A DNA stretch of 64,000 nt from Bolinopsis microptera (Eukaryota > Ctenophora > Tentaculata > Lobata > Bolinopsidae): the NCBI RefSeq assembly GCF_026151205.1, contig NC_087076.1:15460419-15524418 (forward strand). Reading direction: 5' to 3'. Shown piece by piece: positions 34,053 through 44,300 of the stretch (position 1 is its first letter; each line of letters starts with the position of its first letter). The position numbers were made by a program, and so were the translations under genes. The notes under the pieces were generated by a model. That model searched no databases. It saw only the letters and a program-made list of their open reading frames with translations, and was not told where the DNA came from.

Positions 34053-34467
34053 CAGGGGAGGGGGGGTAAAGGTCAGTACACATATGACACACGTTGGGTC
34101 TTATACCACTTCTGTGTTTTATATTTGAGAGTTGTTGCTTTGCAGATGGCATACTGCACTGTACATACTTTTTCGAGGATTCCGTCACTAAAACTTGAAA
34201 ATTCGATTTTTGGGGCCACACCCAGTCAACATTGAATCGCTTAAACTCGTGTTTGTGAAAATGTTAGAGACTCCGTTGTAACATATTGCAATTATAAATA
34301 GGTCATTTAATCTGGAACATAATCTGAAAAAGATGGTGTGAAACGGATAAAAAATGACGAAGTTATCAAGCAATTTAATTATCTAGCAAAATTGATTAGG
34401 TAATCAATGATGAGCTATTTAGGCCAACGTATGGGTACTGACTTTTGCCCCCCCCCCCCCCCCCCTG
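34053..34467. mobile_element. Short MITE with G/C-run termini downstream of receptor copy 2
   Basis: Left end CAGGGGAGGGGGGTAAAGGT, right end GGTACTGACTTTTG followed by 18 C and TG, flanked by TA. Paralogous to the MITE at 20410-25471 but lacking its internal sequence and nested insertions. Confidence 0.75.
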
Positions 34468-34659
34468 TACAATATATCTGTTGCTCTGTTGTAGTGGGAA
34501 ATAACACCTGTTGTTGTGGATATAACACCTGTAGTGTTATATCTTTATTTTTAGTGTTATATCTCTATCCTCCAGTGCAATGTCCTACTATTCATCTCCT
34601 AGAATATTGTAAATTATTATCGAGCTTTTTTTGTAGTATAGTAGTATTTATGCTATGTA

Positions 34660-35252
34660 CCTTACTCGGGATTATTATGACCGGGATAAAGTGGTGGGTT
34701 TAGGGTAATTTCGCCATATTTTTCCCGAACCACATTTTCACCGGTCGTTAATAAACCCGCCTACTCAGCTTTTAGGGTTCCCAAGGGGTATGGGTGCTCA
34801 TATTTTAATCGTTGTCTTATATTCACTAAAGAAGACTATTGGGACACTTGTTGTAGGTTTTTCGACTTCATTTGGCTAAAATTGCAAAAAATTCACCTTT
34901 TTGCCCAATTCTTGTCATATATCCTTATTGTCAAAGTTGATTTAAATAGGCCAATTTTGAATTTCTTAGGTATTGACTATCATTGAGTCATTATTTCTGT
35001 CTACTTTCAACAATTATTGATAATTCGACCTGTTTCACAAGTTTTAGCAATGCGAAAATTTCTAAACTTGCTTATCTCTAATAAGGAAATTTACATCTGA
35101 GACAAAATTTTTGAATCTAAAATTGAAAGGTTGGACACCGGTAAAATGGCGACCGGGAAAATGTGGTGGGTTTTGAGCAATTTCGCCATATTTTTCCCGA
35201 ACCATATTTTAACCGGTCGTTAATAAACCCGTCGTAATAATCCCGAGTAAGG
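34660..35252. mobile_element. MITE of the CCTTACTCGGGA family, 593 bp
   Basis: Starts CCTTACTCGGGATTATTA after TA and ends with the complement; the right flank is TT instead of TA. Subterminal blocks (AATTTCGCCATATTTTTCCC) occur near both ends. Absent from copy 1, although the copy 1 site differs by more than a simple empty site. Confidence 0.8.
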
Positions 35253-35325
35253 TTTGTCATATGTGGGGCTATTCTTCTCCAGATACAGGGCTATTGTCCT
35301 CGAGTCATCTTGACTTTTTGAGGTA

Positions 35326-35863
35326 AGGGGTCGTTCACATATTACGTAATCAATATTTTGGCAATTTTTACCCCCCCCCCCCCCCCACCGTAATCAACCG
35401 TAATCAAGACCGAACCCCCCCCCCCCCCTATATAGCTATATATATATATATATACGTAATCAAGGTTTGACCCCCCCACCCCCCCCCCCCCCCCCCCCCC
35501 GTAATCAAGACCCAACCCCCCTCCTATATTACGTAATCATTAATTTTATTACTATCTATTACATGTTCATGTTAAGCCATTTTTTTTTATTAAAAGCTAT
35601 CACAACGGATTAATGAATGAAATAATCGCAAAGCACTTACTAAACGAAAATTGGTTTAAAAAACGAAAATTTTGATTACATAATTAACGAAAATTGTCCA
35701 ATTGCTCAATTGGTATTTCGAAAATCGGTAAAAAATTAAAATTTTGATTACGTAATCAACGACCAAACCACCCCCCCCCCCCCCCCCCCGTAATCAACAG
35801 TAAGCATTTGAACCCCCCCCCCCCCCCCCCCCTCGGCTGATTACGTAATATGTGAACGACCCT
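35326..35863. mobile_element. MITE with AGGGGTCGTTCACATATTACG termini and poly-C core
   Basis: Inverted termini of about 27 bp (AGGGGTCGTTCACATATTAC), TA on each side. Copy 1 shows the exact empty site (TTTTTGAGGTAAATGCTAAA near 25752). The interior is dominated by C runs of 9-20 bases interspersed with GTAATCAA words, and a (TA)n stretch near 35434-35454. Confidence 0.9.
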
Positions 35864-35933
35864 TAAATGCTAAATATATACGTATATTTCTTCAAATGTC
35901 ATAACTAAAAGTTTTGTCTCGTCAAGCTGATCC

Positions 35934-35941
35934 TATAAATA
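35934..35941 (+). promoter_or_regulatory. Probable TATA box for SIRT6
   Basis: TATAAATA about 30 bp upstream of an AT-rich start region. It precedes a likely 5' non-coding exon (about 35965-36141) ending GAAG-GTAAAG. The next acceptor TTGTAG lies just before the SIRT6 ATG at 36402. The short ORF in that exon (MDAFEVIGIL...) does not splice in frame with SIRT6. Confidence 0.4.
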
Positions 35942-36401
35942 ACACTTGACTATAAATTATTTTAAGATCATGGATGCTTTTGAAGTTATAGGCATTTTAA
36001 TTTTGAGAATTTTGAGAATTTATTCAAAAGTGCGAATACTCAAACAAATTTATAACAGTGCCAAAACAACTTGTTTTGTTTTTCTTCAATACCAACAAGT
36101 TTATAAGAAATTCCTGGTGTTGTCCTTACTCCTCATTGAAGGTAAAGCTGTCGTTCTCTGCTGTGCATTTTATTCATTATAATCTAGTTTACTATAAACA
36201 TAGTACTACTTAAAAACTCTCCTTGTTTTATTCACTATTTAGTGTTATACTATAATAGTCTATACTAAACTATACTATGATATCAATGATATTGCTTAGG
36301 TGATATTATAGAGTTCATACTGGATTTGAAACTGGTGTATTATTCATTATTAAAATTATTTGCAAATAAATTCTATAATATTTTATTAATTGTAGCTTGC
36401 T

Positions 36402-38246
36402 ATGTCCTTGAATTATGCTGCATCCCTATCAAAGTATCCTGACAAGGGCGAGCTTGGTGACGAGGAACTGATTGAAACAACTGAAAAGGTCATAGAAAAA
36501 GTATTGATCCTGGCTGGAGCTATTGAAAAGGCTCAAAATATTGTTTTTATTACTGGTGCTGGCATTAGTACTTCATCAGGGATTCCAGATTTCAGAGGTC
36601 CTAACGGGGTCTGGACTATGGAAGAAAAGGGTCTTCAGCCAACTATAAATATTGATTTTGAACTTGCCAGACCATCATACACTCATTTTGCTATAAATGC
36701 AATTCTAAACAGTGGGAAAAGTTGTTATGTCGTTAGTCAGAATGTTGACAATCTCCATCTAAAATCAGGTATTTGATCTTTAAATTATGATAAGTTCTGC
36801 ACTTTTTTAGTAAACTGAACTGTCACTTGATTATTATTTAAAATAAACGTGGAGAATCAAACTGTGCACTTTCCTTGTTTATCAAACTCTCTGTAACAGA
36901 ATTAAACGCCGCGCCTCCAATACCTTTTATCATGTCTTTATTTCAGGTTTTCCGAGAGAACATCTATCAGAAGTACATGGAAACATTTTTACAGAGAGAT
37001 GTATGACCTGTGGCAGAGAATACTTACGAGGTACTCCGACAAAAACAATAGGTCTGAAGAAAACAGGAAGATTGTGCACTACCCTGAAGGCTAATAGTAG
37101 ACCTTGTAGGTGAGATATGTGCTGAATTGGGTGGGGGGGGGGGGCATTGTGGCAATCACATTTAGTAAAACAACGTAATACAGATTGAACATAAGTTTTT
37201 AATGTGAAAGCTGTTGCTAACACATAAATATACAATATTATTTATCTTTGTAAATCTGGTCTGAATGACAAATTTTAAACAGTTTTTATCTTACTGTTTA
37301 GTGTGTGAACTGTGAAAGCAGCAACTTGCTTCTCAACTGCTGTTTGTTATTTTCATTATTCACAAAATGCCAGTTGACTTGATGATGATTAAATACCACT
37401 AAAACCCAGAGGGAAACTTGTAGACAGTGTTTTGGATTGGGAAGATAGCCTGCCCTGGGACGAGTTATATGAAAGTGAATACCAATGTTCTACTGCAGAC
37501 TTGTGTCTCATTTTAGGAACCTCCATGCAGATCCAACCAGTTGGTTAGTGTTCGTATTGTACTGAAATTTAAAAAATAATAATTTGCAGCCTACCAAAAC
37601 CAATGGTGCCCTCTCCGGGATTTTTCTTCTCGCATGATAAATATTTACTGTTATAGAAATCCTGATCAATCAATAACAATTAGAAGGGGTGGCAGACTGT
37701 TATCCGATCTTATTGTATCCCCAAAAATGCAACGTGTTCTTCATTATTTTTCGTTGTTCTAGATTATCATTTATTATCAATAAAATTTCCAAAGTTTTTC
37801 AATCGAATGAACGTTCATGAATGTTATCAGTCTTAATTCGAATACATCCAGGTAATATGCCATTCAAAACCAAGCGCTATGGAGGAGAAATCATGATTGT
37901 TAATTTACAAAAGACACGAATGGACCAACACGCTGATCTTGTTATACATGCAAAATGTGACGAAGTTTTCAGAATGTTAAGCTCTAAATTGGGGATCAAA
38001 GTGAAAGAGGAGATAATAAATATGCCAAGCTCAACTGAACTGAAAGTTATTAAAGAGGGTTATCGTCCTGATCCTCCTCCTATTGTAAAATATAAAGTTA
38101 AAAGGATTAAAGTTTGCCCTGATGTAGATCTTGGTGGTGATAGTAAGGCTGTTGATGTGAAGACAGAGAATGGTGCTCAGAAGAATAGGAATGGTAAAGT
38201 TATTGCAGATGCTAATAACGAAATAAAATCAGAAAAACTGGGTTAG
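36402..38246 (+). CDS. SIRT6: Sirtuin SIRT6 (NAD-dependent protein deacylase / ADP-ribosyltransferase)
   Basis: Exons 36402-36768, 36947-37109, 37410-37543 and 37852-38246, total 352 aa (human SIRT6 is 355). The start MSLNYAASLSKYPDKG parallels vertebrate SIRT6. Rossmann/NAD motifs GAGISTSSGIPDFRGPNGVW are followed by SQNVDNLH, catalytic His in EVHGN, zinc Cys pairs (CMTCG and LCTT...RPC), ILDWEDSLP-like VLDWEDSLP, GTSMQIQPVGN and IMIVNLQKT. The C-terminal about 90 residues are basic/charged and poorly conserved, as in the family. Known role: chromatin enzyme acting on histone H3 and in DNA repair and telomere maintenance; here inferred by homology. A truncated 5' copy lies at 26298. Confidence 0.95.
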
Positions 38247-38307
38247 CTATCAAGTGATCCTGTTTTAGGTTTCAAGGAAATTGAATTATTATAACTTTGC
38301 CAGTAAC

Positions 38308-38363
38308 TATTTCCGCAGATGCTTACTGATCAACGCGTTGATCAGTAAGCATCTGCGGAAATA
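38308..38363. repeat. 56-bp perfect palindrome 62 bp after the SIRT6 stop
   Basis: 28-bp arms with no spacer, centred on CAACGCGTTG between 38335 and 38336. It would form a long hairpin in the SIRT6 3' UTR if transcribed. Confidence 0.95.
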
Positions 38364-39218
38364 ATAGCAACGATCATAAATAATTGTAAATATGAGCTTC
38401 TGTTGGCAGTACTGGACCGATTTATTTGAATACCAAACGCTTATTTTGTTTCGTATTATTGTCAAATTTCAGATACGTTTATAAGATATATTTTGTCGCA
38501 AATTTTGTATTGCACCTTATTGCACGTGTTTCTTTCACTATATTATGTACTTTCTAAATAAGTGTTTTATCGTTCAACATCGAACAAAAGTATGCCAGAT
38601 AATTTTTCGTTAGTACAGAATCTGGGCAATAATTCTTTTTACAGGCTGTTTTTGATTTGGAATTTCCTTACAGTTCAGATACTTTGGTTCGATGAAATTG
38701 CTTTTTTATTTTATTTGTTCTTTTTCAGATATAAAGATAAATTTGATGCTTGTTATAATATTAAATAAGTATTATTTGTTTGACATATGGTTTTTTTGTG
38801 AAATTTATAGTCTTAATATATTCATTATTGGTTGTTTAACTTTCACCAATTGTTCACCATAGATACTTAGACAATTACCCTTTTTCATGCTTATTGAGTT
38901 GTTTTTCATAACTAGCTATGTAACTAGCAGCAAATTGAATAAAATTGATGTTTCTGTTCTGCATGATCATATTAAACAGCATGTTTGCTCCTGAAGTACC
39001 TTTACTAAAGGTAGGGGCTACCGGGATCGGGGGTGAATTAAGTGATAACTTTTAATTCATTTTCTTAGATAAATTGCATACTTATATGCGTGAAAGCTCT
39101 TAAATCGCCTAATAGATCTGATTCATGACCTTTCACGTATTTCACCTCCTAAATTTGTCTTCAAACTTTATATATTTTAAGATTTAAACGACTCACCTGA
39201 TAAAAGTGTCTTCCAAGG
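38364..39218. other. Intergenic region between SIRT6 and the uS14m-like gene
   Basis: AT-rich, no convincing ORF. The first part is probably SIRT6 3' UTR. Confidence 0.4.
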
Positions 39219-40433
39219 ATGTTTACAAACTGTGTCACCAAAGTTCCCTCTTTATGTCCGAACATTAACTCAGTTCGGTTTTCTCATAGAGCTGTTAAAA
39301 AGACTATCGGAAATAATTACCTGCGGCAGATGAAGAGAATGCACTTTTACGATCGATTACAGTAGGTTACGAATTTTTCAAAACTTTGTTGAGATGATTA
39401 AAATTCAGTGCAGGTTTTGTGAAAATGTTTAAATCGTTTCGGGACACTTTTTCGTGTATTTCACCCTCTTCAGTCGTCTGAACTGACAATGTCAACGTTT
39501 TCAGGCTAGAGACAATATCAGAGTCTGATCTATTACCATCGAAGATAAAAGCACAAGCAGCCGCTGATATCAAACAACTTCCTAAATATAGTCACAAAAA
39601 CACTGAAACTGATAAGTATGCATATTTTCAGTTTCATTTCACTCACCCGTAGCTGTCATGTGATGTGCTTTAAATTGTGATGGAAAATTCCTATTTTGTT
39701 TACCTGCTTTACATGGTATTATTTTAATGATGCCTGGGGAAATAACAAACTTTTCCTCAGATGCGCTCTTACTGGTCATTTACTGGGCTGTGTGAACGAT
39801 TACAAGATAAACAGAAAGATATTCAGAGACCTAGCCATAAAGGGCAACATCTCTGGAATTAAATTTGTGAGTAATTGCTAGTTCCTAGTAAAAGGTAGCA
39901 TTAGGCACTATAAATATCAATAAACGTCTGACTTTTTGGACTGATAAATGTATATGAAGTTAATTTTGGGTCACTTTGAACTTGTTTTCTCCTTTATTGG
40001 CGTAATAAATATCATACGATGGTAAAATGTTGAAATGATCTATTTTTCCAATACCCTCTGAGTCTTCAAAACTATTGAGCACTTATTTTCTTTCACAAAC
40101 AAGACTGATCATAACAACACAATATACCCTCTCAACACATACCCTAACAACCCCCTAACAACACCCAATCAACACATGATACCCTCTCAGTGGAGATACC
40201 CTAACTACAGCCGATGGGACAAAGAAAAGCTGATATTCAGACTGATCCAGCTTGGTAATGACTCCTACCACCAGAACATGACTAAGGAGCTGTGCAGGTC
40301 TGATCCAGAGTTTGAAGATATCTACAAACGGAGAATGAGCGAGGAAAAGGCTGACGCGCGAACTAATGACTATGTTTGGTGTATGAGGAGGAATTTTACT
40401 CCTGACAAATGGAATGATGACTATCGGTTTTGA
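39219..40433 (+). CDS. Mitochondrial ribosomal protein uS14m-like (MRPS14-like) with C-terminal extension
   Basis: Exons 39219-39361, 39761-39866 and 40191-40433, 163 aa. Exon 2 carries the uS14 signature: CALTGHLLG (for the usual C-x-TG-RxRG), INRKIFRDLAIKGNISGIK (for the usual LSR-x-x-FRELA-x-x-G-x-IPG). Exon 1 is short, basic and has a plausible mitochondrial presequence. uS14m sits in the small-subunit head. Normal uS14m ends just after the last motif, but here exon 3 adds about 81 charged residues (starts WRYPNYSRWDKEKLIF). Assignment rests on the short exon 2 match. Confidence 0.6.
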
Positions 40434-40969
40434 GATTTGGTGCTGATTATAGTTTGAATGATTTGTGAACATGTGCTGATGTTGAGAGTAAAGTTAACTT
40501 ATTTTGTGTTACTTTTAAGGTGAAATTGCATCTTTATAATTATAACGAGTAGACATTTTTGATATAGGCTGGAAGTTTGGGTTCCAACTCCTAGGATTGA
40601 GACTTAGATAATTTCTGCTCCTTCATACAATTCGTATACACTATTATACATTTCCATTTGTACAATGTGCAGTTTCATTACTTAAAGTTCAATGCAGTTA
40701 ACTCCCAAGTGATTCCATACACTTACAGTCGATGAGTGGTTTGCTAATTGCATGAGAATAAAATCTGTAATGAATAAAAAATAACTTCTAACATTTATTA
40801 CACGCTTCGACATTAAAATAAACCCAGCAAAGATGTACATTTAAGTCATTCAATCGAGACTTAGTGATGAAATATCATGTCAAGATTATGGACTTTTTAT
40901 CAGTTCAGAATTAGTGGACAAATATTTGTATTAAGTTACCAAAATTATGCACTTTCATATCAGCTTAGA

Positions 40970-41235
40970 CATTATAGACAAATATTAGGAAAATTATCAA
41001 ACGCTAGGTGGAAATAAAACGTCTTTAGGGCATTTTAAAAACATTCTACAGATGATAATGATCTCACTGAGTAGGGTAGTCCATTCCAAATTTTTGGTCC
41101 ACAAAACATAAATGCAGTTCTCTAGTTTGATGTGTCCTTATAAGTACTGAGCAGCTATGTTATTAAGACACTTGAAGACCAGAAGTGATATTTTGAACTT
41201 GATTCTGAACCGAACATGAATGATAAAATTGGCGC
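40970..41235 (-). pseudogene. Remnant of a CR1/Jockey-type RT C-terminus
   Basis: Minus-strand translation gives the word CGPKIWNGLPYSVRSLSSVE, typical of the end of CR1/L2/Jockey ORF2, with several stops around it. It lies in the 870-bp gap between the uS14m-like gene and OS-9, which holds nothing else recognisable. Confidence 0.65.
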
Positions 41236-41302
41236 ATTTGAATAAAGTTGTAACTCATCACTCGTTCTTATATGTCGAAATCTCATTTTTTAAATTTTAA
41301 GG

Positions 41303-44300
41303 ATGGTCTTAAAATGGCTGCTTCCCCTGATGTACTACGGGGCGTTATCGTTTGTTTACAACATTGAGGAGATAGAACATTTGAAGTATGGTATCGAGAT
41401 AAACGCTCACCCAGTTCTCAGATCCCAGGTTACTGACCCGCATTATATTCTTGTTGATTTCCAATATCTCTCACGGGATCAAATCTTGTATCATTCATAC
41501 ATACAGATCCGCGGTGGACTTTCTGATAACTTTTGTTGAGTATTTTACACAACACTTTGAAATCAAAAACTGACTATAATTTCACATAGTTTAACACCCA
41601 CAGTTACCCGAGTTGGAACATATAATAATGAAGTCGAAGTACGACCAGGAATATTCTTGTATCATACCCAACGTCGCTACTAAAGAGAATAAAGATACTG
41701 ATCTTGAGAATGTCTTCAAATCATTCGCTTCCAGATTCATGTCTAATCAATGTATTCATAGGGTTCGTCTTTCAATAATTTGGGGAATTTGAAACCTCTT
41801 TATATTCAGCAGTATTACTATTGATAAGCCCTCTCTTTTTTGATAACTAGAAGCTTATAAGCTATTCATATTTTCCATCCAAAAGAATGTAACAAATCAC
41901 AGCTTATAAACACCACTTTTACAGACCAAAGGATGGTGGACATACAGAGTTTGTTACGGCAACATAATCCAACAGTACCATCAACCAGGTTAGCTTTTCT
42001 TTAACTAGATATAATATTGTGCCGCTAAAATAAATTTAAGTTGATGAGGAACCCTCTCCCTCTCCCTCTCCCTCTCCCTCTCCCTCTCCCTCTCCCTCTC
42101 CCTCTCCCTCTCCCTCTCCCTCTCCCTCTCCCTCTCCCTCTCCCTCTCCCTCTCCCTCTCCTTCTCCCTCTTCTTCTCCCTCTCCCTCTCCTTCTCCCAC
42201 TTCCTCTTGCTCTCCCTCTCCTTCTCCGTCTTCCTCTCGCTCTCCCTCTCCTTTTCCCTCTCATTCTCCCTCTCCTTCTCGCTCTCCTTCTCCTTCTCCC
42301 TCTCCCTCTCCCTCTCCCTCTCCCTCTCCCTCTCCTTTTCCCTCTCCCTCTCCCGCTCCTTTTCCCTCTCATTCTCCCTCTCCCTCTCCCTCTCCCTCTC
42401 CCTCTCCCTCTCCCTCTCCCTCTCCCTCTCCCTCTCCCTCTCCCTTTCCCTATCCCTCTCCCTATCCCTATCCCTCTCCATTCTCCCTATCCCTCTCCCC
42501 CTCCCTCTCCCCCTACTACTTCCCCCTACTTCCCTCTGCCGCTCAATATCTTCTTCGCTTTATATGTTGTTTTCTCTCAGATAGATCTCCCTCTCCCTCT
42601 CCTTTTCCCTCTCCCTCTCCCTCTCCCTCTCCCTCTCCCTCTCCCTCTCCCTCTCCCTCTCCCTCTCCCTCTCCCTCTCCTTCTCCCTCTCCCTCTCCCT
42701 CTCCCTCTCCCTTTCCCTCTCCCTATCCCTCTCCCTATCCCTATCCCTATCCCTATCCCTATCCCTATCCCTATCCCTCTCCTTTCTCCCTCTCCCTCTC
42801 CCTCTCCCTCTCCCCTACTACTTCCCCCTACTTCCCTCTGCCGCTCAATATCTTCTTCGCTTTATATGTTGTTTCCTCTCAGATAGGAGAATGCAGGGGG
42901 TCCTACCCGAGGAAGTGTCGATATTAGGTCGCTATGATAGAGACATGAACTGGACACAAGAACTAAGTAACCCTGTAAGTATATGAGGTTAAACTCTAAT
43001 AGGTCTTTTAATATTTGAAAAACTTGTTAAATAGCGTGAGCCAAAGGTGATTCAGTGTTATCTCAGAAAAATATCGGTAGGATCTGAGTTATGGTCCTGT
43101 AGAATAACTGCAGCTTAATATGTGTTGGTACATGCTGCCTAATGCCTATTGTTGCAATGAAAGAAATTTCTTCATATTTTCCATTTTTGTGTTATGTTAA
43201 ATCAAATTAAATTAAATTAAAAATACAAAATAAAACGATTTTGTTTGGAGTTAGGGTTCTTTTTTATTTTTTTTGAGATTTTCTGTTTTATGATAATAAT
43301 GGTATAACATAATATGAATAATCGAACTCAGATTATATTCAATTATTTTAAATTGAATAACGTCAATTTATCAAATTTTCAACTTATCAATTAAGCTGAT
43401 AAAACTTGACTGATTGAATTCAAATGTTAATAATCGAATAATCAAAATTCAAAACCTTAAAACATTATACTTAATAACATTCAAAATTAAATTTTCGACT
43501 GTTCAAAATTCAAATAGTAAAACTTAATGATCACATTGTTAATTTATCGATCCACGATCATTTCAAAATCAAAACAAATGCCCATATTTACAATATGTAA
43601 TCTCTTAACATGAAATATGAGTTTTCTTCACCATCTATTTATTAATCAGATTAGTCACCAATCTGATTAATTCATCAATCTGGAAAATCCATCAATCCAT
43701 GTTGCAATATCTATAGCATATAAGATTTTGACGAGCTGAAATTCGTCCGATATCTTTCATGAACACGTGTAATGGTGTGTCTATTGCAGCAAGTTATTTA
43801 CACGATGAACTTGTCCTGCTTCTTGTATGCTCCTGGTAAAGGCAAGTCCAGACTATCTGGCCCGTGAAAGTAGTTCCGAAGCTTCACGAACAAGGAACAT
43901 CCTCTTTGGGTCTTGGACGTTTCGTAGAAGTTTGGCATTGGTAATGCGTAGCTGTCAGGTTTCGTGAATCTGTAAGGTAATTTCTTAGAGCACACTTACG
44001 TTTAACATACAGGGTAAATTTGTTTATTAAGTATTTGCTACTTAGATTTTTAATTGTTCAAAAACTTAAAACAAGTTAAAGTGCCTTTAAAGCTTACCTG
44101 CACAAAATATGGGAGAATATTAGGAGGGCAGCAGCTAGGGCCAAACCTTTCCCAGCAACATTTCTTCCATTCTTCGCTGCCATATCATTTGCATCTTGCA
44201 GCACCGGTTCAACGTAGCTCCGGTAGGTATATGACATTTTAAAGTTTGCCATTGGTTTTGAAAAGTAGGAATGTCCTACCAGTGTAGCCTCCCCTTCCAA

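Larger units (their letters stand above)
26389..36497 (+). repeat. Segmental tandem duplication, copy 2
   Basis: Head-to-tail copy of the 8661-26386 unit, running from ...ACTAGGCCGAGCTG to the corresponding codon in SIRT6 exon 1. The breakpoint carries at most two non-matching bases (CA at 26387-26388). It keeps two LDLa exons and a complete SIRT6 beyond its end, so it is structurally closer to the presumed ancestor. Confidence 0.9.

Noticed and set aside
33667-34221. Minus-strand 184-codon ORF with repeated SNYWLF units
   Set aside because: It is the antisense shadow of the EPIIGE minisatellite and 3' flank of receptor copy 2.
35946-36182. ORF reading MDAFEVIGILILRIL..., present in both duplication copies
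   Set aside because: Conserved only because duplicated; it has no frame link to SIRT6 and is better read as a 5' non-coding exon region.
42005-42886. Several long ORFs (Arg-Glu, Arg-Gly, Pro-Leu, Leu-Ser repeats)
   Set aside because: They are translations of the CCCTCT array in all frames, inside an OS-9 intron.
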